Notes: a model not told the origin generated them from the sequence alone. 64,000 nt of DNA from PMG-095 sp037200885 (GCA_037200885.1 JBBCIN010000002.1:1302001-1366000), one strand, 5' to 3'; shown: positions 35,129 through 44,453, counted from the stretch's first letter. Numbers and translations are program-made.

Positions 35129-35752
35129 ATGACCAACATCCGACGCAAAGTTCCCGTCCTTGCCACCCTGCTGCTGGCCCTTTCGCTGTCCCTGCCGGCC
35201 TTCGGCGCGGAAGCCGAGAACTTCGTGAAGGGCAAGCACACCGAGCTCACCGAGCTCGTGACCAAGGCCAAGTCGGCGGAGGATCAGAAGAAGCTCGACG
35301 CCGCGTTCGACGCCGTATTCGACTACGACGGTTTGGCCAAAACGACCCTGAAGGACTCCTGGGAGCAACGCACACCCAGCGAGCGCGCGGAGTTCACCAC
35401 CTTGCTCAAGGATTTGGTGCGCAACGCCTACCGTCGCAACATCAAAAATACCCTCGGCTACGAGGTGGACTACAAGGGTGAGGAAGACGGCGATGCGGGC
35501 AAAATCGTGCGCACCGTTGCCCACAACAAGAAGAACGCGCGTGAGGAGCCGGTCAGCATCGATTACGTGGTGCACCAAGTCGAAGGCAAATGGCTGATCG
35601 CCGATATCGTGACGGAGGGCTCGAGCTTGGCTCGGAACTACCGAAACCAGTTTCGCAAGGTGATCGAGAAGAAGGGCTTCGACGAGTTATTGAAGCGCAT
35701 GCGCGCCAAGCGCGACAAGGGCGACAAGGGCGACAAGAACGGAGACGTCTGA
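35129..35752 (+). CDS. mlaC: MlaC/Ttg2D-like periplasmic phospholipid-binding protein
   Basis: A 207-residue exported protein with a signal peptide ending at about AFGA. The mature part has MlaC features: DYDGLAKTTLKDSWEQRTPSERAEFTTLL region followed by a DxxxxGxWxIxD-type strand (VEGKWLIADIVTEGSSL). MlaC proteins carry phospholipids between the outer and inner membrane in the Mla system. No MlaD/E/F/A gene is next to it. The C-terminus is Lys/Asp-rich (DKGDKGDKNGDV). It has its own sigma-54 promoter, unusual for this family. Confidence 0.85.
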   Translation: MTNIRRKVPVLATLLLALSLSLPAFGAEAENFVKGKHTELTELVTKAKSAEDQKKLDAAFDAVFDYDGLAKTTLKDSWEQRTPSERAEFTTLLKDLVRNAYRRNIKNTLGYEVDYKGEEDGDAGKIVRTVAHNKKNAREEPVSIDYVVHQVEGKWLIADIVTEGSSLARNYRNQFRKVIEKKGFDELLKRMRAKRDKGDKGDKNGDV

Positions 35753-35853
35753 CCGCTGCTTTGGCGCCGAAGGGCGCAATTTTGACGTCTGAGCCGCTTT
35801 TCCGGGCGTGAAATTGCCCGCCCGGGGCAGCCGACTGGTACGATCGTAGGACC

Positions 35854-37761
35854 TTGGGTCCGTCTCGGAATCCGTCCAGCGCTCCGCCTCTAGCGCCCGC
35901 GCCGCCGCTCGTGGGCGAGCGCGTTCGGGCGGCGGCGTTCGCGTTGGGCGACGAGCAACGGGTGCCGCTGCGGCTGACGGTGACCCGGGGCGCCCTGGGC
36001 ATGGAACTGTACGAGCCGATTGTGCTCGGGCCGATCGACGTGACGCGGCTGTCGCTCACGCTCCCGAACTTGAAGTTCCCGCTCGACTTGAGCGGCGGCG
36101 TGCCCCACTTCCGCCACCGTCGCGGTGAGCTCGAACGAGCGGTGCTCAAGACCACCCTGACCCGCCTTGCGCGCCACTTCGAGAGTCGGCTCGGTGATGT
36201 GCTCGGGGTCTTGGTGCGTCCGGTGGCAGTCTTTGCCCGCCCGCAGGGGATTGGGGTGGGGTTGGTCGCGCACGGTCGAGCACTGGCCTTCGATTTACTC
36301 TGGGTACCCGAAGAGCGTCACGCGCGCTTCGTGGTCAGTGATGCGCGCGGAGTCGGTCTGCCGGGCGCAGCGCTCGGCTTTGCGTTGCGCGCGTTGGACG
36401 GCGTGTTCGGTGGTCTGGGCGTGCGGCGTGGGCGCGTCATCTCGATTCCGGATGCTGGAGCTAGCTTGGCTCGCGTGCTGCTTCCCGCGGTGGGCGCGCG
36501 CGCGCCGTCCGCGCGGCGCGTTCGCTTCGGCGCACTGGTCATCGACGGGGACGAGGCGCGCGTCGAGCTCGACGCGACGTTTGCCCCGGGCGAGCTCAAC
36601 GCGCTCGGGACGCGCGCGCTGGAGCTCGCACGCTTGGTCACGAGCGCGGACGACGCGCTTTCGCGCGGCGCTACCGACGAAGCGCGAGCCGGCTATTTGT
36701 TCGCGCTCGAACAAGCCCCGAGACACCCTGAATTGGTGCGCTTGATTGCGGACATCGATCTAGAAGTGCCCGAGCGCGCGGAAGCCGCGCTCGGCCTGGT
36801 GATCGAGAGCTTGCCCGCGACGCGCGCAGGGATCACCGGGGCAGAGCTATTGTGGCGCGTGGGCGACTTCGACGGCGCGCGCCAAGCGCTGAGTGAAGCC
36901 GCCGGGCTCGAGCACTACGCGCCTCTGGCGGCGCTCTTGTGGTGCCGTTGCGCGGAACGCGATACCTCCGCTCTCGAACGTCGCAACGCGCTGGATCGCG
37001 CCGTGGCGCTCTCGCCGGGGCTGGAATTGCCCCGTGCCCGCCGCTTTGCGGCCCGCTTGGGGCATGGCGATAGCGCAGGCGCGTTGGCCGATGCCGAACA
37101 TATCGAAGCCATGACGCTCGGCGCGCGCGGCAAGCACGACAAGAATCTTCACGCCGCGCGGGCGTTCTTTGCCGCTGGCTTCGTGCGCGAAGCGCGCCGC
37201 TGCTTCGAACGCGCGCTACGCTACGTACCGGACGACGCGCAGGCCACGGCCGGGCTCGCGCGCGCGTTGCTCGAGAGTGGACAGCGTGAGCGCGCCACGA
37301 CGCTGCTCGCGCGTGCGGTCTCGTTGTCCGAGCGCAGTGGGCAACCGGATGCGGACGCGCTGATCGACTTGGCGATGGTGCTGGCCTCGGACTTGAAGGA
37401 CCTCCCGCAAGCCATCGCTCGGGCGCGTCAGGTCTCGGCGTCCTCGCCCCGCTACGTCGAGGCCCGTCGCCTGGAAGCGCGTTGGCGCGCCGATTTGGGC
37501 GATATCGCTGGCGCTTCGCTGTGCTTCGGGCGCATGCGCGAGGCGATCGAGCTGAGCCTGGAAGCACCGGCCAGCGCGGCTCAGTTCTTACTGGAAGCCT
37601 CCGAGTTCGAGCACGACGTGGAGCGCGACGTGCTCGCGGCCGAGCGGCACTTGGCGGTTGCACTTCGGATCGCGCCGCGCGACGCCCGGATTGCCGAACG
37701 CTATCGCGCGGTGGCCGCCGAGGCGGCGCTGGCTGCGCGCGCCCGCAAGCGCGACAGTTAG
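35854..37761 (+). CDS. TPR-repeat protein of unknown function
   Basis: A 635-residue protein. The first ~210 residues form a strand-rich domain I do not recognise. From about residue 240 to the end it is Ala/Arg/Leu-rich and helical with TPR-like units, for example RCFERALRYVPDDAQATAGLARALLESG and AERHLAVALRIAPRDARIAERY. Start is TTG 35854 (adjacent in-frame codons upstream are absent), so the start is less certain. Its stop overlaps the convergent aspartokinase stop by 4 bases. A scaffold role is an inference from TPR content. Confidence 0.75.
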   Translation: MGPSRNPSSAPPLAPAPPLVGERVRAAAFALGDEQRVPLRLTVTRGALGMELYEPIVLGPIDVTRLSLTLPNLKFPLDLSGGVPHFRHRRGELERAVLKTTLTRLARHFESRLGDVLGVLVRPVAVFARPQGIGVGLVAHGRALAFDLLWVPEERHARFVVSDARGVGLPGAALGFALRALDGVFGGLGVRRGRVISIPDAGASLARVLLPAVGARAPSARRVRFGALVIDGDEARVELDATFAPGELNALGTRALELARLVTSADDALSRGATDEARAGYLFALEQAPRHPELVRLIADIDLEVPERAEAALGLVIESLPATRAGITGAELLWRVGDFDGARQALSEAAGLEHYAPLAALLWCRCAERDTSALERRNALDRAVALSPGLELPRARRFAARLGHGDSAGALADAEHIEAMTLGARGKHDKNLHAARAFFAAGFVREARRCFERALRYVPDDAQATAGLARALLESGQRERATTLLARAVSLSERSGQPDADALIDLAMVLASDLKDLPQAIARARQVSASSPRYVEARRLEARWRADLGDIAGASLCFGRMREAIELSLEAPASAAQFLLEASEFEHDVERDVLAAERHLAVALRIAPRDARIAERYRAVAAEAALAARARKRDS

Positions 37762-38933
37762 CCGAAGAGCGCGTGCCATGCGCGCTCGAGGGCGGGTGCA
37801 TCTTCGGCCGGCAACACCGCGCACAGTCGCAGCGGCGAGAGCGAAGTTCCGAGGGCCGATCGCGGCACGCACTCGAGCGCACGCGCCAGCACCTCGGCAA
37901 GTCGACCCACGCCCACCGCGACTGCGCTCACCGCGGCGACATCGGTGCGGACGGAGCTTGCTCCCGCAGCGCGCAACAGCTCGGCGGTCGCCCCGAACTC
38001 GGGCACGCTGGTCAGGGATAGCAAAAGGTTCGTCTGCCCGTCGAGCCAAGCGTCGCGCACCGGGATGCCGGCGGCAGTAACCACCGAGAGCAGGTTTGCG
38101 CAGGCTGTCTGCGGCGCGTTCAACCAGCAGAGCTTGCTATCGACGACGATCGCGGCTCGCTCCGCCGCGCTGGCTTCGACCCGGGTCTCGCGCCCGGTCC
38201 CGCGCTCGGCAAAGTCGGCGGTCTTCCGCGCGTGAATCACGACGCGATGCCGCTTGGCCCAGTCCACGGCCCGCGCATTCAGCACTTTCGCGCCGGATTC
38301 GGCCATTTCTTGCATCGTTTCATAGTCGACCGTGGGCAGCTGGCGCGCGTCGACGACGGAGCGCGGGTCGGCACTGTAGATCCCGTCGACGTCGCTGTAG
38401 ATTTCGCAGCGCTCGGCGCCCAGCGCGGCCGTCAGCGCGACCGCCGTGGTGTCGGAGCCGCCGCGACCCAAGGTCGTGATCTCGCGGCCACGGCTCATGC
38501 CCTGGTAGCCTGCGACGATGACGACGCGACCGCGGGCGAGCTCGTCCCAGATGCGCTGCGGACGCACTTCGACGATTTCGGCGTCGAAGTGGCGGTCGTT
38601 CGTGATGATCCCAGATTGCGATCCGGTAAAGCTCACGGCGTCGACGCCCAGGCTCGTGAGCGCCATCGAGAGCAGCGCCATGGTCACGCGCTCGCCGGTG
38701 CTGACCAACATGTCGAGCTCTCGCCGCGGGGGCTCGGGGGCGAGGCTGCGCGCCAACGACAGGAGGTTCTCGGTGGTCTTGCCCATGGCACTGACCACCA
38801 CGACCAGGTCTAGGCCGGAGCTTCGCGTGGCCGCGACGTGGCGCGCTACTCGCTGGATCTTCTCCGGATCTGCGACCGACGATCCGCCGTACTTTTGAAC
38901 GACGATGGCCAAAGCAGAGGCCATCGCTAGCAT
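37758..38933 (-). CDS. lysC: Aspartate kinase
   Basis: A 391-residue aspartokinase, the first enzyme of the lysine, threonine and methionine pathway. The catalytic domain shows VVQKYGGSSV, VVVSAMGKTT, STGERVT and TTLGRGGSDTTAV. The C-terminal half holds ACT-like segments for feedback control. ATG 38933 or ATG 38924 could start it; neither has a clear ribosome binding site. No lysine riboswitch is visible because only 42 bases separate it from the upstream gene, with which it is probably cotranscribed. Confidence 0.93.
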   Translation of the reverse strand: MLAMASALAIVVQKYGGSSVADPEKIQRVARHVAATRSSGLDLVVVVSAMGKTTENLLSLARSLAPEPPRRELDMLVSTGERVTMALLSMALTSLGVDAVSFTGSQSGIITNDRHFDAEIVEVRPQRIWDELARGRVVIVAGYQGMSRGREITTLGRGGSDTTAVALTAALGAERCEIYSDVDGIYSADPRSVVDARQLPTVDYETMQEMAESGAKVLNARAVDWAKRHRVVIHARKTADFAERGTGRETRVEASAAERAAIVVDSKLCWLNAPQTACANLLSVVTAAGIPVRDAWLDGQTNLLLSLTSVPEFGATAELLRAAGASSVRTDVAAVSAVAVGVGRLAEVLARALECVPRSALGTSLSPLRLCAVLPAEDAPALERAWHALFG

Positions 38934-38975
38934 CAGGCCCGGATTTGGGCCAAAATCTAGGTATCTCTACCCGGC

Positions 38976-40388
38976 TCAGGCCGCGCTGGGCCCAAAGCTG
39001 ACCACGCCGAAGCCGCCCGCGGCCCACAGCCGGCCGCTCGGCGCGTGCCAGCTGAGGCAAGATACTTTTGCCCACTCGCCCCGTTCGATGGCATCCGAGG
39101 GCGAGTGTTCGCCCGCGACGTCCAAGTGCGCGATGCACTCCGCCTCTGCGCGTTCCGGATCGATCAGCAAGATATCACTCTGATCGCTGGTCTCACGGTA
39201 GACCGCGGCGAAGAAGCGCGCGCTGCCGCCGAGCAAGGCCCCCGCAATGGACGTCGTGTTGGCGCTGCCCGCGACACGCCGAAAGGTCTTGCCGGCGTCG
39301 GGTGAGACCAAGAGCGCGCGCCCGTGCTCGCCCAGCGCCAGCGAGCTCCCGGCACTGGCGAGAAGCGGCGCTGCGCTCTGTGCGACGGTTAGGGCGGGTC
39401 CGCTCAGCGGTACGCTGCTGCTCGCGTCTCGATCGAGGGTCAGCAACGTGCGGGTACGACCGCGACCGAGCAACACGGTTGCGCTTTCGCGGGCCACGGC
39501 CAAAACCTTACCGTCGAATTCGAGGCGCTCGAAGCGATCGCCGGCGTCGAGCACGTCCAGCAGAGTGCCGTCTTGCAGCCAAAGCAGGACACGCCCACGA
39601 CGAGCGCCGAGTGCGCCGCCGAGTGCGCCGCCGAAGGCGAGCTGAGGGCGTGAGCCTTGCGGTGAGCGCAGTTGCTCGCGGAAACGCGTGAGTTGCTCGG
39701 CTTGCGAAGCGAAACGCGCACGACGAAACAGCTGGCCGCTCTTCGTGCTGGCCAGAGCGATGTCTTGATCCGCGCCGACGAGCACCAGATCGGAGAGCGC
39801 ACTGCCGTCCACCGCGACGCGCAACGGCTTGGCTGAGTCGCTACGGAACCAAAGCAGATCCGAGCTGCCCGCGACTACGGCATCCGCGCTCACGGCCAGC
39901 GCGCCGCACGGCTCCAGAGCCGTCACCGGATGGAGCGCCTGCCAGGGGATGGCGGCCATCGGGACTCGCGCTTCGTCGCTGGCAGTGCCCAAGGAAATCT
40001 CGCGCTCGGCGGCGATGCCCTCGGAGCCGTCGTCCATCTCGAGGGTTGGGAATTTGCTCTCGTCGACGGTGATCGAGCCGTCGTCGAGGCCTTCGCTGCC
40101 ATCGTCGGGCGTGAGCGCGTCGGGCAGCGTGAGCCCCACTGCCGGATCGACCTCGAAGCCCGAATCGCTGTCGTCTTCGCCCTCGGCCCGCACGTCATCG
40201 ATGCCGACGATGGTGCCCAAATCGAGCTCGATCGGCTCGTTGTCACCGATGCTCTCGCCGAGCACGTCGATCTCTTCACCGACGACCAGGTCTGTCGCCT
40301 CTTGGTCGTCGTTGCCGCCGTCTTCGAACTCATCGAGCTCGATTGGCTGATCGAGGTAGCTTTCTTCTTCGTCGGTTGCGGGGCCCAT
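38976..40388 (-). CDS. Acidic-tailed propeller-like protein of unknown function
   Basis: A 470-residue protein. The first ~120 residues are very rich in Asp and Glu with repeated DDGSEG motifs. The rest has propeller-like strands with GALAVSADAVVAGSSDLLWFRS, LLVSPDAGKTFRRV and LWAAGGFGVVSFGP; the segment with DAGKTFRRV resembles the Asp-box of BNR/sialidase-type propellers. No signal peptide. ATG 40388 lies only 23 bases from the divergent ATG at 40412, so their promoters overlap their coding starts. Function unknown. Confidence 0.75.
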   Translation of the reverse strand: MGPATDEEESYLDQPIELDEFEDGGNDDQEATDLVVGEEIDVLGESIGDNEPIELDLGTIVGIDDVRAEGEDDSDSGFEVDPAVGLTLPDALTPDDGSEGLDDGSITVDESKFPTLEMDDGSEGIAAEREISLGTASDEARVPMAAIPWQALHPVTALEPCGALAVSADAVVAGSSDLLWFRSDSAKPLRVAVDGSALSDLVLVGADQDIALASTKSGQLFRRARFASQAEQLTRFREQLRSPQGSRPQLAFGGALGGALGARRGRVLLWLQDGTLLDVLDAGDRFERLEFDGKVLAVARESATVLLGRGRTRTLLTLDRDASSSVPLSGPALTVAQSAAPLLASAGSSLALGEHGRALLVSPDAGKTFRRVAGSANTTSIAGALLGGSARFFAAVYRETSDQSDILLIDPERAEAECIAHLDVAGEHSPSDAIERGEWAKVSCLSWHAPSGRLWAAGGFGVVSFGPSAA

Positions 40389-40411
40389 CGCGGACCAGGA
40401 TAGCAGCTTTC

Positions 40412-40678
40412 ATGATACGCTCCCGCGGCTTGCAACTCGTAGAACTCCTCGATGACGGTCTGATCGTGCGGCGCCTCTCGGTCAAGAACGAGGACGTCGT
40501 GTACGTCAAGGGGATCTTCGAGGCGAGCGAAGGACTGTGTGCCATGTTTGCCGAGCGCGGTGGAGACCTGACCATTGTCGCGCCCGTGTCGCGCTCGCTG
40601 GAGTTGGACGTGCTTTTGTCTGATCTTGCACTCGAGCTCGATGGTGTGCTCGACGCCACGCACGCGGGTGGGTGCTAA
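40412..40678 (+). CDS. DUF4911-like small protein
   Basis: An 88-residue protein beginning MIRSRGLQLVELLDDGLIVR, with the core NEDVVYVKGIFEASEG followed by a strand LTIVAPVSRSLELDVLLSDL. Length and this core resemble DUF4911 proteins of Deltaproteobacteria. Function is unknown for the family. ATG 40412 is preferred to an upstream in-frame start at 40343 because that would extend across the start of the divergent gene. Confidence 0.65.
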   Translation: MIRSRGLQLVELLDDGLIVRRLSVKNEDVVYVKGIFEASEGLCAMFAERGGDLTIVAPVSRSLELDVLLSDLALELDGVLDATHAGGC

Positions 40679-40784
40679 AGCCCCCGAGCCCGGCGCTGCT
40701 AGGTAAAGTTTCGGGAGACGAATGCGCGCGCCGTGGATGCTTGGCGTTGCGAGCCCGGTCGCGATGCTTTAGTTTCCGCCCTTG

Positions 40785-41495
40785 ATGCCGGAGCCGTTCG
40801 CGCCGACCCAGATTGCCGCTCTGCCGTCGCCGGCAGAGCGCACGCCGTTGCCGCTCCCGCTCGAGGGGCGCACCGATCCGCGCGTGCTCGACGCGTGGTG
40901 TGAATGGTTGGGCGCGCTCGCGACCGACGCTGAAGCCGCGCTCGCCGCTGCCATCGCTTACCGAGAGCTGGATGGTGCGGCGCGCGATCGTTGGCTATCG
41001 GTGCTCGAGCAAGATTCGCTACGCCTGAACGTGCCGCGCATTGCCGTCTATGCGCCGCTACTCGCGGTCGAATCCGATCCCGAGCGGCGAACCCGGATCA
41101 CCGACGCGATCGGCCCGATGGATGCAGCGGCCACGCCGCGCTCCGCGGCCCAGGGCCTATGCGGAAAGCTGGCCGACGGCTCACATCTGGCCGTGCTGAT
41201 CACGCCACTTTACCTGGATTTCGTGCAGGTTTTGGCTTGCTCTTTCCGGATCGAACGGGGCTTCGGCTGGGTCCGTCACGATCCGATCGTCGATCGCAAG
41301 CACGCGCCGCGGCACGGTGAGCGGATCGACGGCGCGCTGGTCGAACGCACGCCGCTGAAGAGCTTGATCGACGATCTTGCGCACGCCGTTTTGGCACACA
41401 AGCGGAGCGGTCGGGATTTGCCCGAGGCGCTACGCGTGTTCGCCGATCTGTTCGGCCCCAACGTGAGTGGCTCGAGCCCGCCCTCGGCGACGTGA
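40785..41495 (+). CDS. Conserved-looking protein of unknown function
   Basis: A 236-residue soluble protein with no membrane segment or signal peptide. It has Ala-rich helices at the start and the segment LYLDFVQVLACSFRIERGF in the middle. I recognise no family. ATG 40785 is chosen over the TTG one codon before. Its stop overlaps the GTG start of the following thioredoxin-fold lipoprotein (GTGA), so they are translationally coupled. Confidence 0.7.
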   Translation: MPEPFAPTQIAALPSPAERTPLPLPLEGRTDPRVLDAWCEWLGALATDAEAALAAAIAYRELDGAARDRWLSVLEQDSLRLNVPRIAVYAPLLAVESDPERRTRITDAIGPMDAAATPRSAAQGLCGKLADGSHLAVLITPLYLDFVQVLACSFRIERGFGWVRHDPIVDRKHAPRHGERIDGALVERTPLKSLIDDLAHAVLAHKRSGRDLPEALRVFADLFGPNVSGSSPPSAT

Positions 41496-42007
41496 TACGG
41501 CCCGCCGCGCTCGCCGGGCTGCTGCTCTTGACCGCGTGTCAGCGCGTCGCCGATCCGCCCGCCGAGGAGGCGAGCGCCACCGAGACACGCGGGCAGGTGC
41601 AGCGCTACGTCTTCGGCACCACTGACGGCGAAGAGCTCAGCGCCGACAGCATGCGCGGTCGCGTCACTGCGCTCTTGTTCGTCAGCACCTTCGACCTTGC
41701 CTCGCAAGTGGCCGCCAAGCAGCTGAATCAAGCGCTACACACGCATCGCCCGCGCATCAACGCGGGCGCAGTCGTGCTCGAAGCGGCCAAATATGCGCCA
41801 CTCGCCGACGTGTTCCGCAGTTCGCTCGAGTTGTCTTATCCGGTGGCGCTCGCCGATCTGCCGACGCTGGCTCAGAACTCGACGCTGGGGGAGGTGCGGA
41901 GTGTGCCGACTTTGATCATCTTCGACGCGCAGGGCCGCGAGGTGCTGCGACAATTCGGCGCCTTCAGCAGCGAACAGCTGGACCGCTGGCTGACCCGCGC
42001 GCGCTGA
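41492..42007 (+). CDS. Thioredoxin-fold lipoprotein without CxxC
   Basis: A 171-residue lipoprotein (signal peptide ending LLLLTAC). The mature part has TlpA/redoxin-like order: a strand with ALLFVSTFDLASQVAAKQL, where CxxC would lie, then SVPTLIIFDAQGREVLRQFG with the cis-Pro. The expected Cys pair is absent (the position reads STFDLAS), so it is unlikely to be a classical disulfide reductase. Likely periplasmic. Coupled to the unknown gene upstream. Confidence 0.75.
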   Translation: MIRPAALAGLLLLTACQRVADPPAEEASATETRGQVQRYVFGTTDGEELSADSMRGRVTALLFVSTFDLASQVAAKQLNQALHTHRPRINAGAVVLEAAKYAPLADVFRSSLELSYPVALADLPTLAQNSTLGEVRSVPTLIIFDAQGREVLRQFGAFSSEQLDRWLTRAR

Positions 42008-42020
42008 GCGCGCCTTCGCC

Positions 42021-42057
42021 CGCCGGTGTTGCGCATGAAGCGTTGCGCACCCCGGCG
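42021..42057. terminator. Bulged hairpin between convergent genes
   Basis: CGCCGG (42021-42026) pairs with CCGGCG (42052-42057) at the base of an imperfect stem; the loop carries two copies of GTTGCGCA. It lies between convergent gene ends (42007 and 42138), so it could stop transcription from both sides. Confidence 0.4.
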
Positions 42058-42137
42058 AAACAATCTGGATCGAAATGCGAGGGCGGCGTCGGGGTTTGAC
42101 CGTCCATCTCGACGTTCTAAGGGGAATGCTAGGAACG

Positions 42138-43322
42138 TTACTTACAAGGCGCGTCGCCCTGGGCGGCGCCGCAATATTTCGTCGGATTGCTCAGCGCGCG
42201 GCTGACGTTGAGTAGACGGCACTGCACGTTGTCACCCGAAGCCGCGGTGCTGTAGCCCACCGAGGGACCGGCGCCGTCGAGCTGCACGCAGTCCTTCTGG
42301 CATGCGGTTTGGTTGGCGAAACTGCCGTCGAAGTCGTCCTTGCAGGCCGCCTCGAGCAACCGGCAATACGACTCGCAATTGCCGGTATTGCCGCTCTCGG
42401 GCAGCTCGGTCGAGCCGCAATGGCCGTCGCCGCCCGGGCCGGTGTGCGCGCAGTGAGTGTTCGGGTCGACCACTGAATTGTACGAATGGTACATGCGACA
42501 ACCGACGGTGTTTTCTGCTTGGTCCGCGAGGTGACCGGGGTCCAGCGCCTGGCACACGGCTTTGCATTGCGCGACGCTCTCGTAGATCGGATTGCCGTTG
42601 GCCTCGGTGCATTCGGCCATCTCGAGATGACAGAAGGTATCGCAGTCCGGCTCTGCCGTCGGGTCGTCGACGCATTTGCTCGACTTGAGGGTGGCGTGCT
42701 CGCAGTGCCCGTCGGGGTCGACCGTGGCAGACGTGGTGTGCACGATTCGGCACTGCAGGGTGTCGCCCAAATAATTGCCGGTGTCGCGCGAGTCGTACAG
42801 GCCAGTGTCGACCAGCCCTTGGCATTTGGACACGCACAGATCCATGGTGCTGTCGCCTTCGGCGGCGTCGAGTGCGTAGCTTTCGAAGTCGCTCGGGCAA
42901 GCGGCGGCGAACAGGCTGCAGTAGTTTTCGCAGTTCGAGCCGCAGGCATCGTCGCCGCCGGGCCCCGCCTTCGCGCAGTACACGGGCAGATCTTCGCTGG
43001 TTGCGGCGGCTTTCTCCAACTGCCCCACGCGGCAGGCGACGCTGTTTTTATCTTTGCCCTCCAGGGGAAAGAGCGCGCACGTGGCGAGACATGCGTCATC
43101 CGTTCGGTACAACAGGTCACCGCACACGGCTCGGGATTTCGTGCAGTAATCTTGGCACTGCTGGCTCGGCGGCTCTCCTCCGTCAGGGCCCGCACCAGCG
43201 CCCGCCTCGACGGGCGACAAGGTGCGGTCCTCGATGCCGGCGATGGCTTGACACGCGCCGAGCGCGCTGCTCGCGCCCGCGAGCGCCAAGGCTAGGGCTG
43301 CAAATCGGGTAATCTGGCTCAC
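42138..43322 (-). CDS. Lipoprotein of four tandem 8-cysteine modules
   Basis: A 394-residue lipoprotein (signal peptide ending LGAC). The mature chain is four copies of one module of about 85-90 residues. Each begins C-x3-C-x6-C (CQDYCTKSRAVC, CENYCSLFAAAC, CDTFCHLEMAEC, CESYCRLLEAAC), then C-x3-C, then a CR pair, then [HY]C and a final C: eight Cys per module, as expected for disulfide-knot folds. Start is GTG 43322, overlapping the stop of the PEGA/TPR gene, so it is expressed with the kinase operon upstream. Not matched to a named family. Confidence 0.8.
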   Translation of the reverse strand: MSQITRFAALALALAGASSALGACQAIAGIEDRTLSPVEAGAGAGPDGGEPPSQQCQDYCTKSRAVCGDLLYRTDDACLATCALFPLEGKDKNSVACRVGQLEKAAATSEDLPVYCAKAGPGGDDACGSNCENYCSLFAAACPSDFESYALDAAEGDSTMDLCVSKCQGLVDTGLYDSRDTGNYLGDTLQCRIVHTTSATVDPDGHCEHATLKSSKCVDDPTAEPDCDTFCHLEMAECTEANGNPIYESVAQCKAVCQALDPGHLADQAENTVGCRMYHSYNSVVDPNTHCAHTGPGGDGHCGSTELPESGNTGNCESYCRLLEAACKDDFDGSFANQTACQKDCVQLDGAGPSVGYSTAASGDNVQCRLLNVSRALSNPTKYCGAAQGDAPCK

Positions 43323-44398
43323 TGGAACGCGCCTCCGAAGCCGATGCCGGCCAGATCACGGCCGACCAACGGATGTAGCTCGAGCCGGGCGGAGCTCTCC
43401 GCCTTTTCTTTGGGCGCACTCGTCAAGTACAGCACCACGCCTGCCACGACGAAGGCTGCGCCCACGGCGATCGTGATGTTCGACACGGTTGCGGCATTCT
43501 GCGCGTCCTTCGTCAATGACACGCCTGTCGCATCACAGGTATTGCCACCTGCGCAATGATTGTCCTTGGCGTCGTTGTTCTTGGAAATGGCTTTCACGCC
43601 AAAGTAAGTGCCGATGCCCAAGCTCACGACGCCGAGCGCGCCCGTCACGTAGGCGGCGGTGCGCAAACCGTTGGCGCCAGCCGGCGCGGGGCTGGGTTCG
43701 GGATTGCGTGGCGGAACATCGCTGGTTGATTGCGCTCCCACGACGGCGGCGGCTGGAACCGCACCGACGGCCGCGGCAGGTGGCGTGCTGGACACGGCCA
43801 GCGCCGGGATCTCCAGGCTCTTACTGTCGCCGTTGGCCAAGACTTCGATCTCGGCTTCATGGCTCTGGTAGCCGTCCGCGCTGGCCACGATACGATATTT
43901 GCCGGGGTCGACCGGGATCGCCACGCCAAACAGGGTCTTCGGTACCGCAACGCCGTCGCGCGTGAGGCGCAACGTTGCAATCTGCGCGCTTTCGGGCACG
44001 ACCTTCAGGGTCAGCTTCGACAGACTCGGCTGCAGCCGATCGGCCCGCGCCGCAGCCACTCGAGTGCGCTCGGTTTCGCCTTGGGCCTGAGCGGCGGAAG
44101 CGGCTTCACGGAAGGTGGCCCAAGCGCTCGCGGTGCGACCCGTCTTCTCGTAACACTCGCCGAGATAGAGCAACGTGCCGATGGCCGGATCGATGCGCTC
44201 GCTCTCTTCCAACTTGGGGCAGGCCTCGTTGAAGTGGCCGCTCTTCATGGCTTTGAGGCCATCGTCGAACAACGACTCTGCGGCTGCCTTCTGCGCGGCT
44301 CCCGCTTCGGCGTGAGCTTTTGCTGGCAAGAACACGCCCGCGCAGCACAGGGCGAGCGCGGGCCAGGGGCTGAGCTTAGCGATCATGCACTTTGCCAT
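43319..44398 (-). CDS. Exported TPR/PEGA-domain membrane protein
   Basis: A 359-residue protein with a signal peptide (cleavage near AHAEAG). A TPR-like region (about 40-125, with LYLGECYEKTGRTASAWATF) is followed by a PEGA-type domain (VPKTLFGVAIPVDPGKYRI, then ADGYQ) and two C-terminal membrane helices around a Cys pair (HCAGGNTC). PEGA domains are common in myxobacterial and planctomycete envelope proteins next to Ser/Thr kinases. It sits between such a kinase and the cysteine-module lipoprotein. Confidence 0.8.
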   Translation of the reverse strand: MAKCMIAKLSPWPALALCCAGVFLPAKAHAEAGAAQKAAAESLFDDGLKAMKSGHFNEACPKLEESERIDPAIGTLLYLGECYEKTGRTASAWATFREAASAAQAQGETERTRVAAARADRLQPSLSKLTLKVVPESAQIATLRLTRDGVAVPKTLFGVAIPVDPGKYRIVASADGYQSHEAEIEVLANGDSKSLEIPALAVSSTPPAAAVGAVPAAAVVGAQSTSDVPPRNPEPSPAPAGANGLRTAAYVTGALGVVSLGIGTYFGVKAISKNNDAKDNHCAGGNTCDATGVSLTKDAQNAATVSNITIAVGAAFVVAGVVLYLTSAPKEKAESSARLELHPLVGRDLAGIGFGGAFQ

Positions 44399-44453
44399 CG
44401 TTCAAGATTTACCGAGTCTCGCCCGCTCCGGCGAGCGACGACAGCACAAAACG

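Noticed and set aside
38934..38975. Lysine riboswitch before aspartokinase
   Set aside because: Only 42 bases lie between the genes, far too few for an aptamer.
39600..39640. Short repeat GCCGAGTGCGCC within the acidic propeller gene
   Set aside because: Two copies encoding GGALGGAL within a normal coding region; explained by amino-acid repeat.
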